A stretch of 51,725 nucleotides of DNA from Tabrizicola_A sp044377735 (GCA_044377735.1 JBILYK010000013.1:1-51725), one strand, 5' to 3'; counted from the stretch's first letter, positions 16,628 through 25,107 are shown. The notes: generated from the sequence alone by a model not told the origin. A program made the numbers and translations.

Positions 16628-16972
16628 TTAGAACGGCAGCTTGAAATCGGGCGGCAGACCCAGGCCCTGCGTCAGCTTGCCCATTTCCGACTGCGTGCGG
16701 GCCTGCGCCTTGGCTTGGGCATCGTTCAGCGCGGCAAGGATCAGATCCTCGATCACTTCCTTTTCCGAAGGGACCAGAATCGAGGGGTCGATGTCCAGCC
16801 CAGTGATCTGGCCCTTGGCCGTGGCGCGTGCCTTGACCAATCCGGCCCCCGCCTCTCCGACCACAACGATGCGGCCCAGTTCCTCTTGCAACTCGCCCAC
16901 CTTGGCCTGCGCCTCTTGGGCCATCTTCATCATCTTGGCCATGTCGCCAAGCCCGCCCAAACCCTTCAGCAT
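16628..16972 (-). CDS. YbaB/EbfC family nucleoid-associated protein
   Basis: A 114-residue PF02575 protein, a homodimeric DNA-binding factor that associates with the nucleoid. It has the Met/Lys-rich helix MLKGLGGLGDMAKMMKMAQEA at the start (residues 1-20 region) and the beta-strand core IVVVGEAGAGLVKARATAKGQ in the middle. It lies between dnaX and recR, its usual place. Two abutting perfect palindromes are found in the 106-bp gap between the dnaX stop and this gene. Confidence 0.95.
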   Translation of the reverse strand: MLKGLGGLGDMAKMMKMAQEAQAKVGELQEELGRIVVVGEAGAGLVKARATAKGQITGLDIDPSILVPSEKEVIEDLILAALNDAQAKAQARTQSEMGKLTQGLGLPPDFKLPF

Positions 16973-17024
16973 CTGGTCACCTCTTTTGTTTGGCCCGCAA
17001 GATATGCGCAGGGGGCGGCGGGAT

Positions 17025-17046
17025 CAAATTTCTTCGAAGAAATTTG
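17025..17046. repeat. 22-bp perfect palindrome, copy A
   Basis: The left half CAAATTTCTTC is followed directly by its exact complement, centred on TTCGAA. It abuts a second 22-bp palindrome with the same TTCGAA centre, in the dnaX-ybaB gap. In RNA each would fold into a stable short hairpin. Confidence 0.85.
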
Positions 17047-17068
17047 CACATCTTTTCGAAAAGATGTG
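17047..17068. repeat. 22-bp perfect palindrome, copy B
   Basis: The left half CACATCTTTTC is followed directly by its exact complement, again centred on TTCGAA, with no base between it and copy A. The arms of A and B are different, so this is not a simple duplication. It could be an operator, an mRNA processing or stabilising double hairpin inside the dnaX operon, or a dispersed repeat. Confidence 0.85.
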
Positions 17069-17078
17069 GCGCGCACCT

Positions 17079-18857
17079 TCAGGCATCCTCGAACGGGTCC
17101 CATTCGTCTTCCACCTCGGGCAGGGCCTCGGCCTGTGCAGCTGCGGCCATGGCCTCGGGCGTGCGGATGTCGGCGATCTTGGCGCCGGGGAAAGCCGCCA
17201 TCACCGCCTGCACCAAGGGGTTGGTCAGCGCCTCGGCCCGGGCTGCGTTCTCTTCGGCGTCGCGGTCTTCGGCCAGCGTCGCCGCACCGCCCTCATTGAC
17301 CACAGAAATGCCCCAGCGCGCGCCGGTCCAGCCCTGCAGCCGCTGCGACAGGCGTGCGGCAAGGTCGGGTCGGGCAAGGGGGCTTGGCTGAAACTCAATC
17401 CGGCCGGGGGCATAGCGCACGAGGCGCACCCCATCCTCGACCTCTTTCAAAAGGAGCATGTCGCGTTTTTCGCGGATCAGATCGGCCAAATGCTGAAAGG
17501 TCGGCAAGATCAGCGCTGGGGCCTCGGCCAAGGCTGTGGCCTGCCCGCCCATCATGGTCGGCCCGCGCGCAGGTGTTTGTGGCACCGCCATTATGGGCCG
17601 ATGCACCGTGCCGCCATAATTTCCCCCCGCAGGTGCGCCGCCCGCCACAGTACCACCGGGTGCGGGGGGCGGGGCAGGTTGCGATTGCAGCTTTTTCACC
17701 AGTGTTTCGGGGTCCGGCAGATCGGCCACATGGGTCAGCCGGATCACGGCCATTTCAGCCGCCATCATGGCATTGGGGGCCAGCGCCACCTCTTCAATGG
17801 CCTTGAGCAGCATTTGCCACATCCGGCTGAGCGCCCGCATCGGCAAGGCGGCGGCCATCTCCAGCCCGCGTGTGCGTTCTTCGGGCGGGGTGGTCGGGTC
17901 TTCGGCGGCGGCGGGGGTGATCTTGATGACCGAAATCCAATGCGTGATCTCAGCCAGATCGCGCAACACCGCCATCGGATCGGCCCCATCGGCATATTGC
18001 GCCGAAATCTCGGCCAAAGCCTCGGGGGCTGCCCCCCGCATGATCATGTCAAAAAGGTCAAGCACCCGGCCCCGGTCGGCCAACCCCAGCATGGCGCGCA
18101 CCTGATCGGCGCTGGTTTCCCCCGCACCGTTGGAAATCGCCTGATCCAGAAGGCTGGTCGCATCGCGGGCCGACCCTTCGGCGGCGCGGGTGATCAGCGC
18201 CAAGGCCCCCTCACTGATGCTGGTCCCTTCGGCCTTGGCGATCCTTGACAACAGCGCCATCATCACCTCGGGCTCGATCCGTTTCAGATCAAACCGCTGG
18301 CAACGCGATAAAACCGTGACCGGCACTTTGCGGATTTCAGTGGTCGCAAAGATAAACTTCACATGGGCTGGCGGTTCCTCCAGCGTTTTCAACAGCGCGT
18401 TGAAAGCGGCGGTCGACAGCATATGCACTTCGTCGATGATATAGACCTTGAAGCGCGCCGAGGCAGCCCGATAGTGAACGGAATCAATGATTTCGCGGAT
18501 GTCGCCCACGCCGGTGCGGCTCGCGGCATCCATCTCCATCACATCGACATGGCGGCCTTCCGCAATGGCGCGGCAGGGCTCGCACCGGCCACAAGGCTCG
18601 GTCGTGGGGCCGCCGGTGCCATCGGGGCCGACGCAGTTCAACCCCTTGGCAATGATGCGCGCCGTGGTGGTCTTGCCGGTGCCGCGAATGCCCGTCATGA
18701 TGAAGGCATGAGCAATCCGGTCAGCGGCAAAGGCGTTTTTCAGCGTGCGCACCATCGCCTCTTGGCCGACCAGATCGGCAAAGGTTTCGGGGCGGTATTT
18801 CCGCGCCAGAACCTGATAAGCTTGCGTCGCGGCGGGATTTGCGGCGTCTGTCATCAT
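17079..18857 (-). CDS. dnaX: DNA polymerase III subunits gamma/tau
   Basis: A 592-residue clamp-loader ATPase. The AAA+ core has Walker A GIRGTGKT (residues 56-63), a zinc motif with Cys75, Cys89, Cys92 and Cys95, Walker B in YIIDEVHML, and sensor motifs. A Gly/Pro/Ala-rich linker near residues 395-440 leads to the tau-type domain that binds the polymerase alpha subunit and DnaB. It ends EVEDEWDPFEDA. The start could be either of two adjacent ATGs. It heads the leftward dnaX-ybaB-recR operon, divergent from a phosphatase gene 60 bp away. I saw no obvious slippery heptamer for a programmed gamma product. Confidence 0.97.
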   Translation of the reverse strand: MMTDAANPAATQAYQVLARKYRPETFADLVGQEAMVRTLKNAFAADRIAHAFIMTGIRGTGKTTTARIIAKGLNCVGPDGTGGPTTEPCGRCEPCRAIAEGRHVDVMEMDAASRTGVGDIREIIDSVHYRAASARFKVYIIDEVHMLSTAAFNALLKTLEEPPAHVKFIFATTEIRKVPVTVLSRCQRFDLKRIEPEVMMALLSRIAKAEGTSISEGALALITRAAEGSARDATSLLDQAISNGAGETSADQVRAMLGLADRGRVLDLFDMIMRGAAPEALAEISAQYADGADPMAVLRDLAEITHWISVIKITPAAAEDPTTPPEERTRGLEMAAALPMRALSRMWQMLLKAIEEVALAPNAMMAAEMAVIRLTHVADLPDPETLVKKLQSQPAPPPAPGGTVAGGAPAGGNYGGTVHRPIMAVPQTPARGPTMMGGQATALAEAPALILPTFQHLADLIREKRDMLLLKEVEDGVRLVRYAPGRIEFQPSPLARPDLAARLSQRLQGWTGARWGISVVNEGGAATLAEDRDAEENAARAEALTNPLVQAVMAAFPGAKIADIRTPEAMAAAAQAEALPEVEDEWDPFEDA

Positions 18858-18917
18858 ACCTCGCGGGATTCGTGCGGGGCCAAGACTAGGCGCTTGGGGG
18901 GCTAAGGTAAACTGGCG

Positions 18918-19379
18918 ATGCAGGTGGCAGAGATTACGGTGGCGGGCGGGGCCTTGGGCCTGTGCCCGATGCCGGGGCGGACGGGGGATTATGCGGGCGA
19001 TCTGGCTGTGATGCTGGGCTGGCGGCCAAGCCTTGTGCTGACGCTGGCCGAAACCGGCGAGCTAACCGCGCGCGGGGCTGCGGCGCTGCCCCACGATCTG
19101 GCGGCGGCGGGGGTGGGGTGGCTGCATCTGCCGATCCGCGATTTCGGCACGCCCCCGGCCGTTTTGCGCGCCCTCTGGCCCGAAACCTCGGCCCGGCTGC
19201 GCGGCAGCCCGCGCCTTTTGGTACATTGCATGGGCGGTTGCGGGCGGTCGGGCATGATTGCCCTGCGCCTGATGATCGAGGCGGGCGAAGAACCGGAACC
19301 CGCGTTGACCCGCCTGCGCGATGCCCGGCCTTGTGCCGTGGAAACCAAGGCCCAGATGCGCTGGGCGTTTGGGGCTTGA
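18918..19379 (+). CDS. Dual-specificity/tyrosine phosphatase-like protein
   Basis: A 153-residue protein with the cysteine phosphatase P-loop VHCMGGCGRSG, the HC-x5-R-(S/T) signature, and an upstream general-acid candidate in LPIRDFGTP (Asp in the loop before the P-loop), as in DSP-type enzymes. It is small, with no signal peptide, hence cytosolic. Substrate unknown; relatives act on phosphotyrosine or phosphorylated small molecules. It precedes mog by 48 bp on the same strand and diverges from dnaX, so it could be co-transcribed with mog, although no functional link is known. Confidence 0.8.
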   Translation: MQVAEITVAGGALGLCPMPGRTGDYAGDLAVMLGWRPSLVLTLAETGELTARGAAALPHDLAAAGVGWLHLPIRDFGTPPAVLRALWPETSARLRGSPRLLVHCMGGCGRSGMIALRLMIEAGEEPEPALTRLRDARPCAVETKAQMRWAFGA

Positions 19380-19427
19380 ACCCGGCTGCAATCGGCGCGA
19401 CGTGTCAGTGAAAGACAGGAGCAACCC

Positions 19428-19955
19428 ATGGCCCGCATCGCAATTCTCACCGTGTCTGACCGCGCCGCGCGCGGAGAATACGAAGACCGGGGCGGCCCGG
19501 CCTGTGAAGAGTGGCTGCGTGGGGTCATTACCACGCCGGTTGAAATCCTGCGCCGCATCACCCCCGATGGCCGCGCCGAGGTGGCCGCCGCGCTGACCGA
19601 TCTGGCCGACACATGGGGTGCCGACCTGATCCTTGCCACTGGCGGCACCGGCCCCAGCCCCCGCGACCAGACGCCCGAGGCCATGGCCGATGTCATCAGC
19701 TTTGACCTGCCCGGCTTTGGCGAGGCGATGCGCGCCGCCAATGGTAAGGTGGTGGCGACCGCCATCCTGTCACGCCAAGGCGCGGGCGTGCGGGGGCGCA
19801 CGCTGATCATCACATTGCCGGGCAGTCCCAATGCCATCTCGACCAGCCTTGAGGCCGTGTTCGCCGCCGTGCCCTATTGCCTTGACCTGATCGGCGCATC
19901 CCGAATTGAAACCGACCCAAGCGTTATCAAGGCCTATCGCCCCAAAGGCGCATAG
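19428..19955 (+). CDS. mog: Molybdopterin adenylyltransferase (MoaB/Mog family)
   Basis: A 175-residue MoCF_biosynth domain protein that adenylates molybdopterin before molybdate insertion. The family motif ATGGTGPSPRDQTPEA (around residue 70) with the catalytic Asp and the substrate-binding TLPGSPNAIS near residue 130 are both present, and the start MARIAILTVSDRAARGEYED matches the family. AGGAG precedes the ATG. moaD and moaE lie far away at 41853-42543, so molybdenum cofactor genes are scattered in this genome. It ends in a large hairpin shared with the convergent DUF4864 gene. Confidence 0.92.
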   Translation: MARIAILTVSDRAARGEYEDRGGPACEEWLRGVITTPVEILRRITPDGRAEVAAALTDLADTWGADLILATGGTGPSPRDQTPEAMADVISFDLPGFGEAMRAANGKVVATAILSRQGAGVRGRTLIITLPGSPNAISTSLEAVFAAVPYCLDLIGASRIETDPSVIKAYRPKGA

Positions 19956-19987
19956 TCGTCGCCCCCGGGGTTCCACCCCGGACCCCG

Positions 19988-20053
19988 GAGTATTTGGCAA
20001 GGCGCAAATCCAAGGGCGCGCGGTGTCTTGGATTTGCGCCTTTCCAAATACTC
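19988..20053. terminator. Long bidirectional hairpin / repeat element
   Basis: Outer stem GAGTATTTGG (19988-19997) with CCAAATACTC (20044-20053), a 3x3 internal loop, and inner stem GGCGCAAATCCAAG (20001-20014) with its exact complement (20027-20040), closing a 12-nt loop. In total 24 base pairs. It sits between convergent mog and the DUF4864 gene. The outer arm is a dispersed motif, so this is probably a REP-like element that also terminates. Confidence 0.75.
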
Positions 20054-20065
20054 ATCTTTGCGCCC

Positions 20066-20455
20066 TTAGGCCCCCAGGCCTTCGGATTTCAGAAGTTGCA
20101 CCCCGTTGATCTGCCAGCCCTCGGGCGTCTCAATCATCTGGTAATCCAGGATATGGGTGCGGCCCATTTGGTCGGTGATCATCACGCGTTGCCACAGCAG
20201 GCCCGACACCTCACGCAGTTCCAGCATCTTCACCGCGCCGGGGCGGTGGACCATTGGGTAGCCTTCGGTCACCATCCGGCCAAAGTTTTCGGCGCTGCCG
20301 AAGATGCCTTTGATGTTTGGGGACGCAAAGGTGAAGGCGGTGGCGAAGTCATCGGCCTGAAGGGCCTGCAACTGGCGTTCGATGGTGGATTGGATGGGGG
20401 CTTCCTGCGCGGTGGCAGGAAAAGCGAGAAACAGACAGGCAAGCAAAGCGCGCAT
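20066..20455 (-). CDS. Exported DUF4864 domain protein
   Basis: A 129-residue protein with a clear Sec signal peptide (MRALLACLFLAFPATAQEAP, cleavage near residue 17) and one DUF4864 domain (IQSTIERQLQALQADDFATA... then EGYPMVHRPG and WQRVMITDQMG), so periplasmic. Function of the family is unknown. The ATG at 20455 is decisive: it is preceded by GGGAGG and starts the signal peptide; an upstream in-frame ATG would bury the signal. It follows lysS on the same strand with an 86-bp gap containing a hairpin. Confidence 0.88.
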   Translation of the reverse strand: MRALLACLFLAFPATAQEAPIQSTIERQLQALQADDFATAFTFASPNIKGIFGSAENFGRMVTEGYPMVHRPGAVKMLELREVSGLLWQRVMITDQMGRTHILDYQMIETPEGWQINGVQLLKSEGLGA

Positions 20456-20510
20456 GAAAACCTCCCTTGGATGAGAGAAAAACATAGCGCGGTTACCAAA
20501 AAGGAAAGGA

Positions 20511-20531
20511 CCGGGGCGCTGATGGCCCCGG
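20511..20531 (-). terminator. Predicted terminator after lysS
   Basis: On the minus strand CCGGGGC and GCCCCGG (20511-20517 and 20525-20531) pair around a 7-nt loop. They are followed by CCTTTCCTTTTTGG. The T-rich tail suggests intrinsic termination of lysS, though the downstream gene is on the same strand and partial read-through is possible. Confidence 0.6.
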
Positions 20532-20541
20532 CCCCTTTGTC

Positions 20542-22128
20542 TCAAGCCTTGGCGATCAGCGCGCCTGCCAGCCCTTTGTCGATCAGCGCGATGGATTCCT
20601 CGACGCCGTAAAGCGCGATAAAGCCGCCAAAGCGCGGGCCGTCGGAGGCGCCTAGAAGCACCTCGTAAAGCGCTTTGAACCAGTCGCGCAGCGGCTCAAA
20701 CCCGTGATCTTTGCCAACGGCGAAAACCATGGATTGCAGCGCCTCATCATCAAGGCCGCCGTCCCATGCCGCCAGCCGCGCGCGCAGGTCTTCCATGGCC
20801 CTGCGTTCAAGGTCGGAGGGCAGGCGGAACGCCCGCGTGGGCGCGATCTTGTCGGCGAAATAGCGCACGGCAAAGCCTGCGGCGGCGTCAAGATCGGGGT
20901 TGCCTTCGGGTGAGGCATCGGGCGCATAGCGCTTGATGAATCCCCACAGTCCCTTGGCATCCTTGGCCCCCGCCACGCTTGCCAGATTCAGCAGCATCGA
21001 GAAGGGCACCACCATTTTCGACGTCGGCGGGTTGCCGTGGTGAATGTGCCAGACCGGGTTGTTCACTTGGCCCGCGACATCCTGCGTGGGATAGGCGCGC
21101 AGCTGTTGGTGGTATTCGTCCACCGCGCGCGGGATCACATCGAAATGCATCCGCTTGGCGGTTTTCGGCTTTTGATACATGAAATAAGAAAGGCTTTCGG
21201 TGGCCGCATAGGTCAGCCATTCATCAATCGTCAGGCCATTGCCTTTTGACTTTGAAATCTTCTGGCCCTGATCGTCGAGGAAAAGCTCATAGGTCATATG
21301 GTTGGGTTTGCGCCCGCCCAAGACCTCGCAGATGCCGTCATAGATCGGGGTATTGGTGGAGTGGTCTTTGCCGTACATTTCAAAGTCCACATCCAGCGCC
21401 GCCCAGCGGGCGCCGAAATCGGGCTTCCATTGCAGTTTCACATGGCCGCCCGTCACCGGCAGCGTCCATTCGCGGCCGGTCTCATCATCGAAGGTGATGG
21501 TGTGGTTCTTGGCGTCGACCTGCTTCATCGGCACATAGAGGACCCGGCCCGTTTCGGGGTGGATCGGCAGGAAGCAGGAATAGGTCTGCTGACGCTCTTC
21601 GCGCAAGCTTGCCATCATGATTTTCATGATGGCGTCATAGCGTTCCGTGGCCAGCCGCAGGGTGTCATCGAAGCGGCCGGATTTGTAGAATTCGGTCGCT
21701 GAAATGAATTCATATTCAAAGCCGAACGTGTCCAGAAACCGCCGCAGTATCGCGTTGTTGTGGTGGCCAAAGCTTTCAAACTGTTCGTAAGGGTCGGGCA
21801 CCGAGGTGAGCGGCTTTTGCATGTGCTGGCGCAGCATCTCTTGCTGGGGCACGTTTTCGGGCACTTTGCGCATGCCGTCGACATCGTCGGAAAAGCAGAT
21901 CAGGCGCGTTGGGATGTCTGAGATCACTTCGAACGCGCGGCGGATCATGGTGGTGCGGGCCACCTCGCCGAAGGTGCCGATATGGGGCAGGCCCGAGGGG
22001 CCATAGCCGGTTTCAAACAGCACATAACCTTTTTCAGGGCCTTTTTTTTCAAAGCGTTTGAGAACGGCACGCGCTTCTTCGAAGGGCCAGGCTTTCGACG
22101 TCATCGCGGCATCACGGAGCGCGGTCAT
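20542..22128 (-). CDS. lysS: Lysyl-tRNA synthetase, class I (archaeal type)
   Basis: A 528-residue class I synthetase that charges tRNA-Lys. The class I nucleotide-binding motifs are GLPHIGTF (HIGH box) and KISKSKGNG (KMSKS box). Alphaproteobacteria commonly use this archaeal-type enzyme instead of the class II LysRS of E. coli. The ATG at 22128 was chosen because it has GAGGA about eight bases upstream; an earlier in-frame start would add 46 residues with no homology, overlapping the divergent TerB-like gene's promoter. A small exported protein gene lies downstream. Confidence 0.96.
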   Translation of the reverse strand: MTALRDAAMTSKAWPFEEARAVLKRFEKKGPEKGYVLFETGYGPSGLPHIGTFGEVARTTMIRRAFEVISDIPTRLICFSDDVDGMRKVPENVPQQEMLRQHMQKPLTSVPDPYEQFESFGHHNNAILRRFLDTFGFEYEFISATEFYKSGRFDDTLRLATERYDAIMKIMMASLREERQQTYSCFLPIHPETGRVLYVPMKQVDAKNHTITFDDETGREWTLPVTGGHVKLQWKPDFGARWAALDVDFEMYGKDHSTNTPIYDGICEVLGGRKPNHMTYELFLDDQGQKISKSKGNGLTIDEWLTYAATESLSYFMYQKPKTAKRMHFDVIPRAVDEYHQQLRAYPTQDVAGQVNNPVWHIHHGNPPTSKMVVPFSMLLNLASVAGAKDAKGLWGFIKRYAPDASPEGNPDLDAAAGFAVRYFADKIAPTRAFRLPSDLERRAMEDLRARLAAWDGGLDDEALQSMVFAVGKDHGFEPLRDWFKALYEVLLGASDGPRFGGFIALYGVEESIALIDKGLAGALIAKA

Positions 22129-22238
22129 GGTCAGTTCCTCAAACGCCGCCAAAACCCCATGCCTGGCGGATATCTTTGCCATATTGCCATGGGGGCGGGC
22201 CGTCAATAATCTCGCCGCAGATGCAAAGGGATTTGGAC

Positions 22239-22658
22239 ATGTCTGATACGGCGCCGATGTCGGCACAAGATGCCTTGATTGCGGTGATGGTGGCGGCCAG
22301 TGCCAGCGACCAGAACATGCGCACGGCCGAGTTGGTGGCCATTCAGCGGATGGTCAACCACATGCCGGTGTTTGCCGATTATGACGCCGACCGCATTCGG
22401 CGGGTTAGCCAGATTGTGTTTGATTTGTTTGAAGAAGAGGACGGGTTGGATGCCCTTTTTGGCCTGATCCGCGCCGCCTTGCCTGAGCGGTTGAATGAGA
22501 CCGCCTATGCCTTGGCCTGCGATGTGGTCACGGCCGATGGCAAGCACAGTCAGGTTGAGTTGCAGATGCTGGAAGAGGTGCGCGAGGAGTTGGAGATTGA
22601 TCGGCTGCATGCGGCGGCGATCGAGTGGGGCGCGCGGGTGCGGCATATGACGCCGTAA
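22239..22658 (+). CDS. TerB-family (tellurite resistance-like) protein
   Basis: A 139-residue all-helical protein of the TerB/DjlA-N type: QDALIAVMVAASASDQNMRTAE and CDVVTADGKHSQVELQMLEE carry the acidic metal-binding-like D-x-(N/K)-x-x-x-x-E patterns typical of the family. The ATG at 22239 has AAGGG upstream; an earlier ATG at 22221 lacks a binding site. It stands alone, divergent from lysS, with no other ter genes, so a direct tellurite function is doubtful. Cytosolic, role unknown. Confidence 0.8.
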   Translation: MSDTAPMSAQDALIAVMVAASASDQNMRTAELVAIQRMVNHMPVFADYDADRIRRVSQIVFDLFEEEDGLDALFGLIRAALPERLNETAYALACDVVTADGKHSQVELQMLEEVREELEIDRLHAAAIEWGARVRHMTP

Positions 22659-22687
22659 CTGTTGGGGGCTTTTTGGCCCGTCTGGCG

Positions 22688-22733
22688 GGCGTCTGGTCTG
22701 CGTCGGGTTTGCGTATGGCATCCGTCCCGACAG
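22688..22733 (+). repeat. Dispersed 46-bp repeat, copy 1
   Basis: Matches 42544-42589 at 38 of 46 positions with no gap. The shared core is CGGGTTTGCGT then GCATCCGTCCCGACAG. It lies 30 bp after the TerB-like stop codon. Both copies are intergenic, directly downstream of a gene. No target-site duplication was recognised. Confidence 0.7.
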
Positions 22734-22776
22734 CGTCGGGCGCTGGCAGGCGGGATGCTTTCGCAGAACACGGAGT

Positions 22777-22805
22777 GAAAAAGCCCCCGCGTGGGGGGCT
22801 TTTTC
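22777..22805. terminator. Bidirectional intrinsic terminator
   Basis: Stem GAAAAAGCCCCC (22777-22788) pairs perfectly with its complement (22794-22805) around a 5-nt loop. It has A- and T-tracts on the two sides, so it ends transcription of the TerB-like gene and of the convergent HhH/OmpA operon. Confidence 0.85.
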
Positions 22806-22838
22806 GGGGGCATTGGGTGGGTTTTCAAACCACCGCTT

Positions 22839-23555
22839 TTACGTCTGGCCGCCGGGGCGCGGGGGCAGGCCGTTCATCAAATCACGCGCCTGTTGCACCC
22901 AGTCTTCGCGCGTCACGCGGCCTTTGAAGCCTTCGAGATTGTCGTCCACCCAAGCGACTTCCTTTGCTGTCCAGTTGGCGATCTGGTCGAAGTGGTAAAA
23001 GCCGAGTTTGTTGCACAGCGCCTCGAGCTTGGGACCGACGCCTTTGATGAGTTTCAAATCGTCTGGCTTGCCGTTGCGCGCATTGGTCAGGCCTTGCGGT
23101 TTGTCGGCGAGTTTGGGGGCGGTGGTTTCGCCAGAATCGGATTTGGCGGCTTCGGAGTTGGTCGTGGGTTTTGCCATGGCGGGTTTTTCTGCATCCGCCT
23201 TTGCCGCGCCTGTCTGGGACATGGTGGTGACGCCGCCTGCCGCTTCGGCATTGGGGGCCGGGGCTGCCTTGAGCGCGAGGCCGGCTGCGGTGGCTGAGGC
23301 TTGTGCTGCGCCGTCGGCAGCTTTGGCCTTTGCGGCGGCCAGATCACGCTCGAGGGTGGCGATGCGGGCGGTTTGATCGCGGCCTTTGGCGGTGCAACTG
23401 TCCAGTGCGCTGCGCAAGCTGGCCGTCTCGTCCGTTGCTTTGTCATTGGTCGCGCGACGGCCCCAGATCAACCAGCCTGCGAAAAGACCCAAAAGGGCGG
23501 CCACCAGCAACAGCAGCCAGATTTCGCCCATCAGAAAACCCCAGCGTTGAAACAT
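22839..23555 (-). CDS. Membrane-anchored helix-hairpin-helix domain protein
   Basis: A 238-residue protein with one N-terminal transmembrane helix (about residues 10-31), a heptad-rich coiled-coil segment (DSCTAKGRDQTARIATLERD, near 50-75), an Ala/Pro/Lys-rich linker, and a C-terminal helix-hairpin-helix domain with DDLKLIKGVGPKLEALCNKL and a Trp-rich end. The same C-terminal domain occurs fused to ribosomal protein L21 and to NuoE-like proteins in this order; its role is unknown. GGGAG precedes the ATG. It lies 28 bp after the OmpA-like gene and is probably co-transcribed with it. Confidence 0.82.
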   Translation of the reverse strand: MFQRWGFLMGEIWLLLLVAALLGLFAGWLIWGRRATNDKATDETASLRSALDSCTAKGRDQTARIATLERDLAAAKAKAADGAAQASATAAGLALKAAPAPNAEAAGGVTTMSQTGAAKADAEKPAMAKPTTNSEAAKSDSGETTAPKLADKPQGLTNARNGKPDDLKLIKGVGPKLEALCNKLGFYHFDQIANWTAKEVAWVDDNLEGFKGRVTREDWVQQARDLMNGLPPRPGGQT

Positions 23556-23583
23556 CTCTCACTCCCTACACTTGTTTTGTTGG

Positions 23584-25023
23584 TCATTCTGACCATTGAA
23601 TCGTGGTGCGGCGGTTGGCGGCGCGGCCTGAGTCGGTGCCATTGTCGGCAATGGGCTGGGCGTCGCCAAACCCCACAGCCCTGAGCGCCGCTGGGGGAAC
23701 CCCGCGATCCATCATCTCGCGGCGCACGGCGGTGGCGCGGCGCTGGCTGAGGCCAAGGTTCGCCGCTTGATCCCCAACATTGTCGGTATGGCCGCCGATC
23801 GCCGCCTTGAGCCCGGCCTCTTCGGCACAGGGGGCCATGACGGCGGCCAGATCATTGATGACGCGCAAGGCTGAGGTGTCGAGCTGATCTGATCCGGTGA
23901 CGAAATTGATCGTACCCGTTGTCAGCACCTCTTCGGCGGCGGTTTGGCAGCCTTGCAGGTCAAGCTTGATGTCCGGCACTGCGAGCCAATAGCCGCCCAT
24001 GAAGCGTTCATCGGCGCCGGTGGCGGCATTGGTGCGCCGCGCGCCGTTTTCGCCGGTGGCGGTGACCGTTTCGACCGTGAGGGCCACACCGGGAAGGTTG
24101 GCGGTCAGGGCGGATTTGATTGCCTCGGCGTCCACCCCGCCTTGCACGCCCACGCGCAGGCTTTGGCCTTCGGGGGCGAATGCGTAAGCCAAGGTTTCAA
24201 TCTGGCCCATCCAGTCTTTCAGCCCGGCAAAGGGAGCGGCATCGGCGGGCTCGCCCATCAGGGCGGTGGCGGGGGTGCCGCCAATGCTGGCAAGGCCCAT
24301 GGCGCTGGCCACAGCGGCCAGATCCAGCCCTTTTGGCAGCTTTCCATCTGCGGTGGCACCCGTGGTGGCGGTGTAGTCCAGCGTCCAAGCGGGGGGCGTG
24401 CCATCGTCGAGGAGCGTCAGTTCGGTGGTGGTAGAGCCTGCGGGCAGCCCGGCGAGGGCGGCCTTGGCTGCGTCCGCCTCAACCGGGGTTGCGGCGGTGC
24501 CGGTCAGGGTCAGTTGGCCATCGGTCAGCGTCAGTTGCCCGTCATCAAGCGGGCCAAGGGCGGCCAGCCCGGCGGAGGCCAGATCGCCCCAGCCCTGCGG
24601 TGCGCCGGAGGCGAGGGTCAGGGCGGCGGCACCCTCACCCAAGGCGGTGGCCAGTTTGGCGCGCAAGGCTTCGGTGGGCACATGGCCGGTTGCGGCCAGT
24701 CCGGCGGTGGTTTTGGTGACTGAGAGGGTGAAGGGGCTGACGGTTTCCAGCACCGTCATGTCCTGCGTGACGACGCGGCGGGCGGGCAGCCCGTCAAGCG
24801 CGGCCATCAGCGCCTCGGCCTCGGCCTTGCTGTCGGCGATGCCGCTGAGGTGAATGTCGCGGCCTGACACCGTGGCGGTTGCGCCGTGGATCGAGGGGGC
24901 CACAGCCGTTTCGGCCCATTGGCGCACCTGATCTTGGATGCGGGGGCCGTGGTGGCCGTGTGCCCACCAGCCCAAACCCAAAAGCCCCAAGCCAAGTACG
25001 CCGATTCCGATGCCTTTGCGCAC
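23584..25023 (-). CDS. OmpA-family protein with BON-like repeats
   Basis: A 479-residue envelope protein. After an N-terminal anchor (KGIGIGVLGLGLLGLGWWA) come several Ala/Gly/Thr-rich BON-like repeats (for example ATVSGRDIHLSGIADSKAEA), and then a C-terminal OmpA peptidoglycan-binding domain (about 365-479) with FVTGSDQLD, GGHTDNVGD and SQRRATAVRREM. Asp and Arg of the peptidoglycan-binding site are present. The start is a GTG at 25023 because GGAGGG lies seven bases upstream; earlier TTG/GTG codons have no such site. It probably links the inner membrane or periplasm to peptidoglycan. First gene of a short operon with the HhH protein. Confidence 0.9.
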   Translation of the reverse strand: MRKGIGIGVLGLGLLGLGWWAHGHHGPRIQDQVRQWAETAVAPSIHGATATVSGRDIHLSGIADSKAEAEALMAALDGLPARRVVTQDMTVLETVSPFTLSVTKTTAGLAATGHVPTEALRAKLATALGEGAAALTLASGAPQGWGDLASAGLAALGPLDDGQLTLTDGQLTLTGTAATPVEADAAKAALAGLPAGSTTTELTLLDDGTPPAWTLDYTATTGATADGKLPKGLDLAAVASAMGLASIGGTPATALMGEPADAAPFAGLKDWMGQIETLAYAFAPEGQSLRVGVQGGVDAEAIKSALTANLPGVALTVETVTATGENGARRTNAATGADERFMGGYWLAVPDIKLDLQGCQTAAEEVLTTGTINFVTGSDQLDTSALRVINDLAAVMAPCAEEAGLKAAIGGHTDNVGDQAANLGLSQRRATAVRREMMDRGVPPAALRAVGFGDAQPIADNGTDSGRAANRRTTIQWSE

Positions 25024-25107
25024 GAACAAACCCTCCACTCTCACCAAACTGGTGCGAGAATGACTGTCGAAAGGTCAAGGATCAAGCAGAAGTTAACGAA
25101 ATCGTCT

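Noticed and set aside
16641..18248. A 535-codon plus-strand frame opposite ybaB and dnaX
   Set aside because: It overlaps two clear conserved genes and spans the palindrome pair; the product is compositionally biased with no family resemblance.
18858..18917. Possible 4.5S/SRP RNA near dnaX or ffh
   Set aside because: The gap is only 60 bp and the conserved SRP loop motif (GGAAG...AGCAGCC type) was not found here or elsewhere in the window.
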